Shown here piece by piece: positions 34,579-43,489 of a stretch of DNA of 64,000 bases. The notes under the pieces are model-generated. The model made no database searches and was not told where the DNA came from. It saw only the letters and a program-made list of their open reading frames with translations. This DNA comes from Deltaproteobacteria bacterium (GTDB lineage Bacteria > CG2-30-53-67). How positions within the stretch are numbered: the stretch's first letter is position 1; every line of letters starts with the position of its first letter. Both the position numbers and the translations under genes were made by a program. The stretch covers positions 48,591 to 112,590 of the forward strand of contig JAADIO010000022.1 in the NCBI GenBank assembly GCA_013151235.1. The letters run 5' to 3'.

Positions 34579-34719
34579 TTACTTTTCCGGATTCACAGCA
34601 GCTTCCTTTTCACTCCGTCTTCTCGAAGCCACCGTCACCACATCGGATTTTTTCTGCCGGGCCAGCTTGGCCGCCTTCCGGGCCTGAATCGCCTTTCTCT
34701 TTTTTGTATTGGATGCCAT
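34579..34719 (-). CDS. Very small basic protein (46 aa)
   Basis: The short reading frame has an excellent AAGGAG ribosome-binding site seven bases before its ATG. The product begins MASNTKKRKAIQARKAAK and contains LARQKKSDVVTVASRRR; about 30 percent of residues are Lys or Arg. It lies between the M20 peptidase and acylphosphatase genes. It could be a nucleic-acid- or ribosome-binding peptide; no family is recognised. Confidence 0.6.
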   Translation of the reverse strand: MASNTKKRKAIQARKAAKLARQKKSDVVTVASRRRSEKEAAVNPEK

Positions 34720-34813
34720 GTTCTTCTCCTTAACGTCAATTTAAGAGGTTGAGAAAAGCCCCGGATGCAGAATACTTAAAGCCTGACCACCGGAACCGCG
34801 TTTTACAAAACCA

Positions 34814-35101
34814 TCAATACTTCACCTGAAAGTGATCAAACTCTCCTTCATACATCTCATCCCGCACATCAATACGAATCACATGAGATCCCGACGGACC
34901 CTGCCTGCACCAGACAATCAGTTCCTGAAGGGCATGCATCGGACCTTCCGCCACAACTTCTACGGAGCCGTCCGGCAGGTTGCTGACCCACCCCGTCACG
35001 TTCAACTCGCGGGCACGGTCCAGGGTGCCGGCCCGGAAGCAAACGCCCTGTACCCTGCCGTAAATCGTCAGATGGACCCGACTCTGTCCCTTTGTCGCCA
35101 T
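34814..35101 (-). CDS. acyP: Acylphosphatase
   Basis: This 95-residue enzyme hydrolyses acyl phosphates such as carbamoyl or acetyl phosphate. The family signature is complete: YGRVQGVCFRAGTLDRA with the catalytic Arg, and GWVSNLPDGSVEVVAEG with the catalytic Asn. Size and fold pattern are standard. It sits alone between small genes; TatA follows upstream on the same strand. Confidence 0.95.
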   Translation of the reverse strand: MATKGQSRVHLTIYGRVQGVCFRAGTLDRARELNVTGWVSNLPDGSVEVVAEGPMHALQELIVWCRQGPSGSHVIRIDVRDEMYEGEFDHFQVKY

Positions 35102-35150
35102 TTGTCAACCCCCGGGAGACTCCTTCCGCCGGGCCCTTTGTGCACCGAAA

Positions 35151-35348
35151 TTATTTCTTCTTTTCTTCTTCCAGTTTTTCCCCGTTTTCCGGTGTAATAT
35201 CAATCTCGTCTTCACCTTTCGTGGCCTTTTTGAAATTCCGGATTCCCTTTCCCAGTCCGGAACCGATCTCCGGAAGTTTCCCCGCACCGAAGATAATCAG
35301 AACAATCACCAGGATAATGACCAACTCCATCCAGCCTAATCCAAACAT
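35151..35348 (-). CDS. tatA: Twin-arginine translocase subunit TatA/E
   Basis: The 65-residue single-span protein has the standard layout: [29 protein letters not shown] (membrane helix and hinge with Phe-Gly) followed by an amphipathic helix ([16 protein letters not shown]) and an acidic/Lys tail. The ATG at 35348 follows AGGAGGGGATCC. An upstream in-frame ATG at 35372 is possible but without need. tatB and tatC are not in the window. Confidence 0.95.
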   Translation of the reverse strand: MFGLGWMELVIILVIVLIIFGAGKLPEIGSGLGKGIRNFKKATKGEDEIDITPENGEKLEEEKKK

Positions 35349-35368
35349 GGATCCCCTCCTTTGATGAC

Positions 35369-35974
35369 TCATCTTGCCCCATCGGCAATCAGGGTCTGAT
35401 AATCTTCCACCGTATTGATGCTGACGAAAGATGAAAGGTCCGGATCCATCCGGGCCATCTCCCCTTCTTCCAGGAACCTTGTATTCAGGGATCGAAGGAC
35501 TCCCTGCATTCCGCGGCGTCCCTCACGCAGATGCCTGCCCATCACCGGGAGGCACCGTTGATCATAAACGGCATGCAATGGCTGCGGAACGGAAGGACGG
35601 TCCTCTCGGGAAGATCCTCGGATCACAGCAACCAGGGCATCGGCGGCCCCGGCCCGTCGCATCATATACTGGACCAGCTCCGTCCGAACCATCGGCATAT
35701 CACAGGCGACACAAAAATTCTTCGGATCCCGGGAGGCCGAAAGTCCCGAGAAAATCCCCGTCAGAGGACCACGCTCCGGGTACAGATCACAAACAACCTT
35801 GACGGGAAACCCGGCATAACGTTCCGGTTCCCGGGTCACCAGGAGAATCTCCCGGAAGAGCGGTGACAAGGCCCCGATGATATACCAAAGAAAGATCCGG
35901 CCCTTCCATGGGAGAAACGCCTTGTTGCGCCCCATACGCCGGTTCTCTCCGCCGGCAAGGATGATAGCCGCCAT
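35369..35974 (-). CDS. mobA: Molybdenum cofactor guanylyltransferase
   Basis: This nucleotidyltransferase (about 201 residues) attaches GMP to molybdopterin to form MGD. Motifs: [21 protein letters not shown] (GTP binding), [19 protein letters not shown] and VACDMPMV. The ATG at 35974 puts the LAGG motif close to the N terminus as is usual; a GTG at 35995 with AAAGGAC is an alternative adding seven residues. It implies molybdoenzymes elsewhere in the genome. It is immediately downstream of the BON lipoprotein gene. Confidence 0.9.
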   Translation of the reverse strand: MAAIILAGGENRRMGRNKAFLPWKGRIFLWYIIGALSPLFREILLVTREPERYAGFPVKVVCDLYPERGPLTGIFSGLSASRDPKNFCVACDMPMVRTELVQYMMRRAGAADALVAVIRGSSREDRPSVPQPLHAVYDQRCLPVMGRHLREGRRGMQGVLRSLNTRFLEEGEMARMDPDLSSFVSINTVEDYQTLIADGAR

Positions 35975-36003
35975 CGGTTCCGCCCCCTGATCCACAAAGT
36001 CCT

Positions 36004-36363
36004 TTATTTCGCCGTGCGAACTTTGAGCAGAGAGATCACCTTCTTCACGCCCGTAACGCCTTTCGCAATCGTCACGGCCCGATTGATCTCATCCTGCGAT
36101 CCGAGGTACCCGTTCAGGGTGACTTCGGCAAGATTGGTGTCCACATCGATATTCAGGGCATGAACGTGTGGATCTTCCAACAGTTTGCCCTTGACCATCG
36201 AAGTAATCCGAAGATCTTCCGCCGATTCCGAAATTGTTTTTTCATCCGTTCCGATCTTGTATCCGGCGGTTGCGGCGCCTCCAATGAGCAGGAGTTCACA
36301 ACCTGTCGTCATCAACGCGGCAATACTCATCACTCCAACCACCCATTTTTTCCAAGATGACAT
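36004..36363 (-). CDS. BON-domain lipoprotein
   Basis: The 119-residue protein has a lipoprotein signal ending AALMTTGC, then a glycine-rich linker (GGAATAGYKIG) and one BON domain (ITSMVKGKLLEDPHVHALNIDVDTNLAEVTLNGYLGS...GVTGVKKVIS). BON domains bind phospholipid and occur in envelope-stress proteins such as OsmY/DolP; here probably in the outer-membrane inner leaflet. The ATG at 36363 follows AGAGAGGCAAGG. It has a signal peptide and a single domain, whereas DolP has two. Confidence 0.85.
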   Translation of the reverse strand: MSSWKKWVVGVMSIAALMTTGCELLLIGGAATAGYKIGTDEKTISESAEDLRITSMVKGKLLEDPHVHALNIDVDTNLAEVTLNGYLGSQDEINRAVTIAKGVTGVKKVISLLKVRTAK

Positions 36364-36465
36364 CCTTGCCTCTCTTTCTGCCGACGGCCCTGCCCCATCC
36401 CCTCGCGGGATGATGCAAGATAACAATTCTGCGTTTTATTGTCAACGGTTTTGGCGCTACCGGTA

Positions 36466-36494
36466 TTGACACCGCTGTTCCCCTTTGTTATCTT
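36466..36494 (+). promoter_or_regulatory. Sigma-70 promoter of yidD-TPR operon
   Basis: TTGACA (36466-36471), 17 bases, TATCTT (36489-36494). The predicted start near 36502 excludes translation starts further left, and so supports the TTG at 36535 for yidD. Confidence 0.7.
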
Positions 36495-36534
36495 GTCTGC
36501 ACGAAAAGAACCTCGGGACTTCAAGGGTCGGCCG

Positions 36535-37005
36535 TTGAAATTTTTCATTCCCATATTCCTGATTTCTTGCCTGATCTCTTTGTCGTCCCCGGCTGCGGAA
36601 TGGGGTCCCGGATCCTTCGGGCCCGTATCACAAAAGGGAGAAACCTTTCGCTCTTCCACCGCGGCAGCGTCCAATCTTCCGGAAAGAAGCCCTTTCGCGA
36701 AGTTTCTCGTCGTCGGGGTCCGCTTCTTTCAGAAGTTCATCTCACCCGTTGACGGCGACCGCTGTACCATGGACCCCACCTGCTCGCACTTTGCACTTCA
36801 ATCCATCGAAAAACACGGGGCCTTGCTCGGCTTCATGATGACGGCGGACCGGATCGTCCATGAATATGAAGAACATCGCTTCGTCCGTGCCCGGTGGGAC
36901 GGCAAGTCCTATCGTTTTCCGGATCCCGTCAAGAATAACGACTTCTGGTTTCCCTCTTCCGCTGCCGCATCCCCCGGGCGGACCAAGAGGAGCAAACAAC
37001 CATGA
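36535..37005 (+). CDS. yidD: YidD-type membrane protein insertion factor with signal-like N terminus
   Basis: The 156-residue protein's C-terminal part is the YidD (DUF37) domain: LVVGVRFFQKFISPVDGDRCTMDPTCSHFALQSIEKHGALLGFMMTADRIV, with the conserved Cys pair (CTMDPTC). Ahead of it is a hydrophobic segment (FFIPIFLISCLISLSSPAA) that looks like a signal or anchor, absent in ordinary 70-100-residue YidD. A TTG at 36535 is the best start given the promoter. It is not beside rnpA/yidC as usual but coupled to a TPR protein gene by a 4-base overlap, suggesting a specialised paralogue. Confidence 0.8.
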   Translation: MKFFIPIFLISCLISLSSPAAEWGPGSFGPVSQKGETFRSSTAAASNLPERSPFAKFLVVGVRFFQKFISPVDGDRCTMDPTCSHFALQSIEKHGALLGFMMTADRIVHEYEEHRFVRARWDGKSYRFPDPVKNNDFWFPSSAAASPGRTKRSKQP

Positions 37006-37895
37006 CAAAGACGCGCAAACGGTTCTTCTGCATCCTTCTGGCCGGATTTCTTCTGCGGCTCCCCTTCATGCCGTTGTCTGCATACGCCTCGACTCCGGGA
37101 GAGGCGGACCGCCTCTTCACTTTTGCCGAAAAACTCGCGGATCAGCAAGACTATTATCGGGCCATCACGGAGTACAAACGATTTCTCTCCTACTTCCCCG
37201 ACGACGCACGAGTTCCCCTCTGCCGGTTCGGAATCGCCCATGCCTACCGTATGGGAGGGAAGACCGACCAAGCCGTCCGGGAGCTTGCAACCCTGGAGAA
37301 AGATTACGCCGGAAGCGATACGGCAGAGGAGGCAGCCTTCGAGATCGGCCGTACCTACTTTTCAGCCCGCCGCTTTGAGGAGGCTGAACCAGCCGACGAA
37401 GCCTTTCTCCGTCGTTATCCCAACTCCCGGCATCATGACGAGGCACAGGCCCGCCTCGGCTGGTCCCTGCTCTACCTTGCGAAATACAAAGCCGCCGCCC
37501 GGGCCTTTTCCTCCGTCAACGAAAAGAGCCCCTACGGCCCCTTCGCCGCCGCCCTTGCGGAGGAGCTCTCCGCCGGAGTCCGGATCCCCCGAAAGTCACC
37601 GGTTACCGCCGGGGTCCTGTCGGCAGTTCTTCCCGGGGCCGGACAATTTTATACCCGACGTCCCACGGAAGGAATCAGCTCTTTCCTGCTCAACGGCTCC
37701 TTCATCTGGGCCACCGTCGAACTTTTTAATCGCGGAAGCGAGGTTGCCGGAGTCCTTCTCGGTTTTTTTGAAACCGGCTGGTACAGTGGGGGAATCTTCG
37801 GTGCGGTAAACGATGCACACAAGTTCAACCGAAAGGCACGAAAGGATTTTATCGAGGAATTGCAGAACCGCTACCCCCTCCCGGCAGGGCAATAA
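37002..37895 (+). CDS. Exported TPR protein with C-terminal hydrophobic domain
   Basis: The 297-residue protein has a signal peptide (FFCILLAGFLLRLPFMPLSAYA) and TPR/BamD-like helical repeats at about residues 33-185 (ADQQDYYRAITEYKRFLSYFPDD, TYFSARRFEEAEPADEAFLRRYPNS). The C-terminal part contains SAVLPGAGQFYTRRPTEGI and hydrophobic stretches (ISSFLLNGSFIWATVELF, GVLLGFFETGWYSGGIF). LPGAGQ(F/M)Y is typical of membrane-embedded DUF5683-like tails. It may assist envelope protein assembly with the overlapping yidD; this is inferred from gene order. Confidence 0.75.
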   Translation: MTKTRKRFFCILLAGFLLRLPFMPLSAYASTPGEADRLFTFAEKLADQQDYYRAITEYKRFLSYFPDDARVPLCRFGIAHAYRMGGKTDQAVRELATLEKDYAGSDTAEEAAFEIGRTYFSARRFEEAEPADEAFLRRYPNSRHHDEAQARLGWSLLYLAKYKAAARAFSSVNEKSPYGPFAAALAEELSAGVRIPRKSPVTAGVLSAVLPGAGQFYTRRPTEGISSFLLNGSFIWATVELFNRGSEVAGVLLGFFETGWYSGGIFGAVNDAHKFNRKARKDFIEELQNRYPLPAGQ

Positions 37896-37898
37896 AAA

Positions 37899-37923
37899 AG
37901 GGGCCATAAGGTCCCCTCTTTAA
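37899..37923 (+). terminator. Intrinsic terminator of yidD-TPR operon
   Basis: AGGGG..CC / GG.CCCCT stem with ATAA loop, preceded by A6 and followed by CTTTA, right after the stop codon. The A-rich left side could serve lpxC on the other strand too. Confidence 0.65.
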
Positions 37924-37953
37924 CAGGTACGGGTTTTCCTGTATGATGATCCT

Positions 37954-38886
37954 TTATGCGGTGGCCCGCACAATCGTCGGCATCGGCACGGGGGTCTCTT
38001 GCGCGGCCGGCACGGCGGAATAGAGTTCGTCGGTACGAGTCACATACTTCCACTTCCCGGGACTCTCCAGCAGATGATGGACCAGGGAAGCATGGGTGGC
38101 ATGGCCCGATTTGAAGGTCTGCACATGGCCGAGGATCGGACATCCGGCCAGGCTCAGATCGCCGATTGCATCGAGGATCTTGTGCCGGACAAACTCATCC
38201 GGGTAGCGCAACCCTTCGGAATTCAAAACCCGGTAATCGCTGATCACGATGGCGTTATCCAGGGACCCCCCCAGGGCAAACCCCTGAGACTGGAGATATT
38301 CCACCTCCCGAAGGAACCCGAAAGTACGTGCCCGGGCGATTTCCCGGACAAAATCATCTTCGTTTGCCCGATAATGGTACCGCTGATTTTTCAGCATGGG
38401 GTGGTCAAAATCGATTTCGCAGGTAATTTCCAAACTCTCCGATGGATAAAGAGCAGCAAATCGATCGCCGTCTTTCACTTCGATCGGTTCCAGGATCTTG
38501 ATAAAACGCTGCAGTTTGCTCTGCCGCCGGATCCCGGCCGAGGTCAAAAGAAAGATATAGGATGCGGCACTTCCATCCATGATGGGGACTTCCGGAACAT
38601 CGAGTTCGATCACAGCGTTCCCGATCCCCAGTCCGGCGAGGGCCGCCAGAAGATGTTCCGACGTTTTGATCAGAGCCTGCCCCTTGCCGAGGGTCGTGTT
38701 GAGGCTGGTATCAACAATGTGTCCGGCATCCGCCGGAATCTCAAAACCATCATCAAGATCGACCCGCCGGAAGAGGATGCCCGTATCCTCCGGCGCCGGC
38801 AGGATCTTCATATTCACCTTCAACCCCGTGTGCAGGCCGATCCCGGCACAGGAAATGGGCGAAGCGATTGTTCTTTGATATCTCAC
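37954..38886 (-). CDS. lpxC: UDP-3-O-acyl-N-acetylglucosamine deacetylase
   Basis: This 310-residue zinc amidase catalyses the committed step of lipid A synthesis. Motifs: RTIASPISCAGIGLHTG at the start, TSEHLLAALAGLGIGNAVIELD (zinc His), VPIMDGSAASY, RHKILDAIGDLSLAG (zinc His/Asp) and SGHATHASLVHHLL (catalytic His). A GTG start at 38886 with GGAGG eight bases upstream gives the normal length; the longer open frame upstream is not LpxC-like. Its presence shows that the organism makes lipopolysaccharide. Confidence 0.95.
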   Translation of the reverse strand: MRYQRTIASPISCAGIGLHTGLKVNMKILPAPEDTGILFRRVDLDDGFEIPADAGHIVDTSLNTTLGKGQALIKTSEHLLAALAGLGIGNAVIELDVPEVPIMDGSAASYIFLLTSAGIRRQSKLQRFIKILEPIEVKDGDRFAALYPSESLEITCEIDFDHPMLKNQRYHYRANEDDFVREIARARTFGFLREVEYLQSQGFALGGSLDNAIVISDYRVLNSEGLRYPDEFVRHKILDAIGDLSLAGCPILGHVQTFKSGHATHASLVHHLLESPGKWKYVTRTDELYSAVPAAQETPVPMPTIVRATA

Positions 38887-39106
38887 GGTCTTGCCTCCTG
38901 GAGAGTATGCGTATAGAGATTGGAAGCTTGTACATGCAACCAGCATGCCAAATAAAAACAAGCATAAAGGATCTTCTATAACCGCCTGTAAAATCAACTT
39001 GTTACACAGCCGCCTCAAGCAGATCTCCTGTGCAGGGAGGATGGGTGTGTTGCAATAAAACCTCACTCCGTCACATTTTGTGTTGTTTTTTCAAAGGAAA
39101 AAGGAA

Positions 39107-40234
39107 ATGTCCCCCGTCGTCGCCATCAGGAAGTGCACTTCCTACGCCCGGTATGAAGTAGAGAAAGCGGTACACCGCCTCTTTCATGATTCAGGAGGAA
39201 TAGAGCAACATATCCGACCGGGCATGTCGGTCCTGATCAAACCGAACCTGCTGGCTCCCCGGAAGAGAGAAGAGGCCGTCAATACCGACCCGGCCGTGGT
39301 CCGGGCCGTGCTCAAGGAAGTCCTGCGAACCGGTGCAAAGGCGGTTATCGGTGACAGTCCCGGTCTGGGGAAAGCGGTAAAAAATGCCGACCGGTGCGGT
39401 ATCGGAGCCGTAGCTGCGGAATTCGGGGTTCCGATCATTGAGTTCAGGGACTCCATCGTCGTCGGGAAGACCCGGGAAGGAGGATTTCCCCTGGAACTTG
39501 CACGGGAGGCCCTGGAGGCGGAAGTAATCATCAATCTCCCCAAGCTGAAAACCCATGCCCAGATGCTGATGACCCTCGGCGTTAAAAACCTCTTCGGTTG
39601 TGTGGTGGGAAAGCGGAAGCTGCAGTGGCACTTCAAGGCCGGCGTCAACCGGGAAGCCTTCGCCCGCATGCTTGTGGAAATCTATGCCGCCCTGAAGCCA
39701 GCGTTGACTCTGATCGACGGGATCGTCGGAATGGAAGGAAACGGCCCGGGGAGCGGCACGCCGAAACCCTTCGGGATCCTGGCCGCCTCGACCGATGCCA
39801 TCGCTCTTGATACCGTCATCATGACACTCATGGGGATGAAACCTTCCCGGCTGGCTACGATCCGGGCGGCCGGGGGAATCAACGCAGGAGAGACATCGCT
39901 CAAAAAGATCGAGGTGCGCGGTGATTCCATGGAATCACTGCGGATTCCCGACCTGGAGGTCCCCCAATCCTCCGATCTTGAATGGCCCCTTCCAGGCTTT
40001 CTCCGGAAAATCCTCAAAAGCAGTTTCACCGCTTATCCGGAGCCCGACCCGAAACAGTGTAACCTTTGCCGTATCTGCCTGGAAGCCTGCCCGCAACAGG
40101 TGATCTTTGTGGAGAAGGAACAACTGGCTATCAACACCCGCCGGTGTATCCGATGCTTCTGCTGCCAGGAACTCTGCCCCCGGGGAGCCATGAAAACCCG
40201 GCAGGGATGGCTGCTAAAGCGGCTGCAGAAATAG
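39107..40234 (+). CDS. DUF362 / 2[4Fe-4S] ferredoxin protein
   Basis: The 375-residue cytoplasmic protein has an N-terminal DUF362 domain (VLIKPNLLAP, VIGDSPG, INLPKLKTHAQMLMTLGVKNLFGCVVG, LIDGIVGMEGNGPG) followed by a C-terminal bacterial-type ferredoxin domain. The latter has motifs CNLCRICLEACP and CIRCFCCQELCP for two [4Fe-4S] clusters. The function of the family is unknown; a redox role is implied. The ATG at 39107 follows AAAGGAAAAAGG. It is divergent from lpxC and 117 bases upstream of tusA. Confidence 0.88.
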   Translation: MSPVVAIRKCTSYARYEVEKAVHRLFHDSGGIEQHIRPGMSVLIKPNLLAPRKREEAVNTDPAVVRAVLKEVLRTGAKAVIGDSPGLGKAVKNADRCGIGAVAAEFGVPIIEFRDSIVVGKTREGGFPLELAREALEAEVIINLPKLKTHAQMLMTLGVKNLFGCVVGKRKLQWHFKAGVNREAFARMLVEIYAALKPALTLIDGIVGMEGNGPGSGTPKPFGILAASTDAIALDTVIMTLMGMKPSRLATIRAAGGINAGETSLKKIEVRGDSMESLRIPDLEVPQSSDLEWPLPGFLRKILKSSFTAYPEPDPKQCNLCRICLEACPQQVIFVEKEQLAINTRRCIRCFCCQELCPRGAMKTRQGWLLKRLQK

Positions 40235-40268
40235 GAAAGGCGCCCGGTTACCTTCAATGAAATTTTGT

Positions 40269-40298
40269 TTGACATGCAGGAATCATTCAGATTATTAT
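40269..40298 (+). promoter_or_regulatory. Sigma-70 promoter of tusA-dsrE
   Basis: TTGACA (40269-40274), 18 bases, TATTAT (40293-40298). The predicted start is near 40305, leaving a leader of about 47 bases ahead of the AGGAGGG Shine-Dalgarno of tusA. Confidence 0.7.
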
Positions 40299-40351
40299 GC
40301 GAAATCTATTCATCTTGTCACCCACGATACGGACACAGGAGGGAACGCAGC

Positions 40352-40582
40352 ATGGTAACAGCCGACAAAACCATCGATTGCACCGGATTGAATTGCCCGC
40401 TCCCGGTTTTAAAGACCAAAAAGGCCATGGATGAATTAACACCCGGTCAGACCCTGGAGATGCTTTCCACCGATCCCGGTTCCAAAAATGACATTACCGC
40501 CTGGGCGAAACGGACGGGGAACGAGCTGGTCGAAACTGTGGAAGACAGCGGCGTATTCAAGTTTTATCTCAAAAAATCCTGA
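40352..40582 (+). CDS. tusA: TusA/SirA-family sulfur carrier protein
   Basis: The 76-residue protein has the TusA signature DCTGLNCPLPVLKTKKAMDEL with the sulfur-accepting Cys in CPxPVLK. Length and fold pattern are standard. It relays persulfide sulfur in the cytoplasm for tRNA thiolation, molybdenum cofactor work or sulfur oxidation. The ATG at 40352 has AGGAGGG upstream. The following dsrE-like gene, 67 bases on, is a recurrent partner of tusA in sulfur metabolism. Confidence 0.92.
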   Translation: MVTADKTIDCTGLNCPLPVLKTKKAMDELTPGQTLEMLSTDPGSKNDITAWAKRTGNELVETVEDSGVFKFYLKKS

Positions 40583-40649
40583 TCCCCTTCGGACCGCCTT
40601 TGCACAGCTTTCATCGGCATTCCGGATCGTTGCGTAAAAGAGAGAGTGC

Positions 40650-41024
40650 ATGAGTGAGCAGACAAGGCTTTTAATCATCCAGACAAGTGGCATTGAGACG
40701 CCGGAAAGGATTCCCGCTGCCTTTTTTATCGCCTCCACGGCTGCGGCAATGGACATGGATGCCACGGTCATTTTTACCGTCAACGGTGCAACCATCGTGG
40801 AGAAGCATGCAGCGGAACGGACTACGGTCAAGGAGGGTGGGGCCACGGTTCAAACCTTCCTGGACCAGGCGGTCGCGGCCGGAGTCAAATTAATGGTCTG
40901 TCACCAGAGCCTTGATCTCCATGACCTGGAGCCGGACAACCTGATTGACGATGTGGAAGAAATCGTTGGTGCAGCGGCTCTTCTCGACATGACCCTGGAT
41001 GCCGATGTGGTCCTGACCTTCTGA
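40650..41024 (+). CDS. DsrE-family protein
   Basis: The 124-residue protein has the DsrE/F-like fold: LLIIQTSGIETPERIPAAFFIASTAAAMDMDATVIFT, VNGATIVEK, a long central helix and MVCHQSLDLHDLEPDNL. One cysteine (MVCHQS) lies where DsrE proteins carry their active Cys. It is a probable persulfide acceptor or carrier partner of TusA. The start follows AGAGAGTGC. No dsrF/dsrH genes are adjacent, so this is not a complete DsrEFH complex. Confidence 0.85.
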   Translation: MSEQTRLLIIQTSGIETPERIPAAFFIASTAAAMDMDATVIFTVNGATIVEKHAAERTTVKEGGATVQTFLDQAVAAGVKLMVCHQSLDLHDLEPDNLIDDVEEIVGAAALLDMTLDADVVLTF

Positions 41025-41052
41025 GACGGTACGAACCCCCGCAACAGCGTCA

Positions 41053-41085
41053 CCCCGACGGACCGATTCCGGCGGGGTTTTTCTT
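41053..41085 (+). terminator. Intrinsic terminator of tusA-dsrE
   Basis: The stem CCCCGACGG (41053-41061) / CCGGCGGGG (41069-41077) with a 7-base loop is followed by TTTTTC. It lies 28 bases after the dsrE stop. Confidence 0.75.
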
Positions 41086-41111
41086 TGATGATTTCCCGCA
41101 GGACAATCCCT

Positions 41112-43376
41112 TCAACGGCTCTCCCGCTCCTGGGCATCGACAACGGCCACGGCCGTCATGTGGACGATCTCATTCACGCTGCAACCCGCCTGCAGAACAT
41201 GAATCGGTTTGTCCAGCCCCATGAGGATCGGTCCCACCACCTCCGCCCCCCCCAAATGCTGGAGCAGCTTGTAGGCGATATTTCCCGAAGCAAGGTCGGG
41301 AAAGATTAGAATGTTGGCATCTCCGGCAAGACGGCTGAAGGGAAAGAGACCCTTTGCCAATTCCGGGTTGACGGCCGTATCCGCCATGACCTCCCCATCG
41401 ATGATCAGACCGGGCTGCTCCTTTTGTGCAATCTCCACGGCCCGCCGGACTTTTTCCGCCCGGTTGTCCCGGACCGATCCGAAATTGGAGTACGAAAGCA
41501 TGGCCACCCGCGGCTCCAGATTGAAACGTCGGGCCAGGCGGGCGCTTAATATCGCGATCTCGGCCAGTTCCTCCGACGTCGGCACAATATTGACCGTCGT
41601 GTCGGCAAAGAGGAGAACCCGGTTTTTGAAGATCATCAGGAAGAGGCCCGAAACACGGCCGATCCCCTCTTCCGTCCGGACGATCTGCAGGGCCGGCCGG
41701 AGCGTCTCCCGGTAACGCTGGGAGACACCGGAGATCAGACCGTCGGCCTCTCCCCGATGAACCATCATGGTGCCGAAGTAATTCGGGTTGGCCATAAGCT
41801 TACGGGCATCATCAAGACTGACTCCCTTCCGCTTCCGCATATCGTAGAATGCCCCGACGTAGTCGGGATACCGTTTGTCCCGGACGACATCAACGATTTC
41901 AATGTCCGGAAGGTCGAGTCCGTGTTGCCGGATCTCCGCCCGGATCCTGGCGGCGGCACCGAGAAGGACGGGACGCGCGATCTTCTGATCGATCAGGGTC
42001 TGGCAGGCCTTGAGGATACGGGGATGATGCCCCTCCGGAAAGACGATCCGTTTCGGTGCATCGCAGGCCCGGTGAATCACGGAACGCATGACCACATAGG
42101 TCTTGCCGAGCAAAGCCTGCAAGGATTCCCGATAGGCCTCAAGATCATCAATGGGTGCGCGCGCCGCACCGCTTTCCATCGCCGCCCCGGCCACGGCCGG
42201 CGCAACCGAAAGCAAAACCCGAGGATCAAAAGGCTTGGGAATCAGGTAATCCGGACCGAAATGAAACTCCCGCCCCCCGTAGGCGCTGGAGACCGTTTCG
42301 GGCACCCCTTCCCTGGCCAGGGCGGCCAGTGCATGGACGGCGGCAATTTTCATCTCATCATTAATGGCGCATGCGCGGACATCAAGGGCCCCGCGGAAGA
42401 TGGAAGGAAAACCGAGAACATTGTTCACCTGGTTCGGAAAATCACTCCGTCCCGTTGCCACCAGAGCATCCGGCCTCGCCGCCCGGGCTTCCTCGTATCC
42501 GATCTCCGGTTCCGGGTTCGCGAGGGCAAAAATGATCGGGCGCTCTGCCATCGACCGGATCATCTCCGGACGGAGGAGCCCGCCCGTGGAGAGCCCTACA
42601 AAGACATCGGCATCCTGTAAAGCCTCCTTTAGTGTTCGCAGCGGAGTCTCCACGGCCACCAGCTCCTTGTAGGGGTTCATCCCCTCCTTCCGTCCCGCGT
42701 AAATGACACCGTGACGATCGCAATAAAGGATCTTTGCCGGATCGGCACCGAGTTTCCGGTAAAGCCGGCCGCAGGCAAGGGCGGCCGCTCCGCTGCCGGA
42801 AAAGACAATCCGGCAGTCCGGCAATGTCCGGCCCGTAAGTTCAAGAGCGTTGATCAGGGCGGCCCCGGAGATGATCGCCGTACCGTGCTGGTCGTCGTGA
42901 AAAACAGGGATCTTCATGGTCCGGACCAATTCCTCTTCGATCCGGAAACATTCCGGCGCCTTGATATCCTCGAGATTGATCCCTCCGAAGGTCGGCTCCA
43001 GTGCCCGGATGATCCGGATGATCTCTTCGGGATCGTCGCTATCGAGTTCCAGGTCGAAGACATCGATATCGGCAAACCGTTTAAAGAGGATCGCCTTGCC
43101 CTCCATCACCGGTTTGCCCGCAAGGGGCCCGATCTTCCCGAGCCCCAAAACCGCACTGCCGTTGGTCACCACGGCCACAAGGTTCCCCCGTGCCGTATAG
43201 GTATACGAGGCCTGCGGATCCTTTCCGATTTCCCGGCAGGGCTCCGCCACCCCAGGCGTGTAGGCCAGGGCGAGATCAAGCTGGGTGCTGCAGGGCTTGG
43301 TGGCATTAACCTCGATCTTTCCTTTTCTTCCTTTCTCATGATAGGCAAGCGCTTCTTCTCTCCGGATCGGCTTCAT
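41112..43376 (-). CDS. maeB: NADP-dependent malic enzyme with phosphotransacetylase-like domain
   Basis: The 754-residue protein decarboxylates malate to pyruvate. The malic domain spans about residues 1-410: [19 protein letters not shown]-type [27 protein letters not shown] and the nucleotide-binding [17 protein letters not shown] Pta-like domain spans about residues 430-754 ([35 protein letters not shown]), which in MaeB proteins serves regulation by acetyl-CoA rather than catalysis. The length is typical. The ATG at 43376 is preceded by AAGGAGATCA. Confidence 0.94.
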   Translation of the reverse strand: MKPIRREEALAYHEKGRKGKIEVNATKPCSTQLDLALAYTPGVAEPCREIGKDPQASYTYTARGNLVAVVTNGSAVLGLGKIGPLAGKPVMEGKAILFKRFADIDVFDLELDSDDPEEIIRIIRALEPTFGGINLEDIKAPECFRIEEELVRTMKIPVFHDDQHGTAIISGAALINALELTGRTLPDCRIVFSGSGAAALACGRLYRKLGADPAKILYCDRHGVIYAGRKEGMNPYKELVAVETPLRTLKEALQDADVFVGLSTGGLLRPEMIRSMAERPIIFALANPEPEIGYEEARAARPDALVATGRSDFPNQVNNVLGFPSIFRGALDVRACAINDEMKIAAVHALAALAREGVPETVSSAYGGREFHFGPDYLIPKPFDPRVLLSVAPAVAGAAMESGAARAPIDDLEAYRESLQALLGKTYVVMRSVIHRACDAPKRIVFPEGHHPRILKACQTLIDQKIARPVLLGAAARIRAEIRQHGLDLPDIEIVDVVRDKRYPDYVGAFYDMRKRKGVSLDDARKLMANPNYFGTMMVHRGEADGLISGVSQRYRETLRPALQIVRTEEGIGRVSGLFLMIFKNRVLLFADTTVNIVPTSEELAEIAILSARLARRFNLEPRVAMLSYSNFGSVRDNRAEKVRRAVEIAQKEQPGLIIDGEVMADTAVNPELAKGLFPFSRLAGDANILIFPDLASGNIAYKLLQHLGGAEVVGPILMGLDKPIHVLQAGCSVNEIVHMTAVAVVDAQERESR

Positions 43377-43489
43377 TGATCTCCTTCCGCGAAAGGGGGG
43401 TTTGACTCACAGGGGGACCCTATTGTAGACTGAAACTATACTGCACACCGAAGGAATCTACAAATTAATTCATCAGGAGAGGAAACTTA

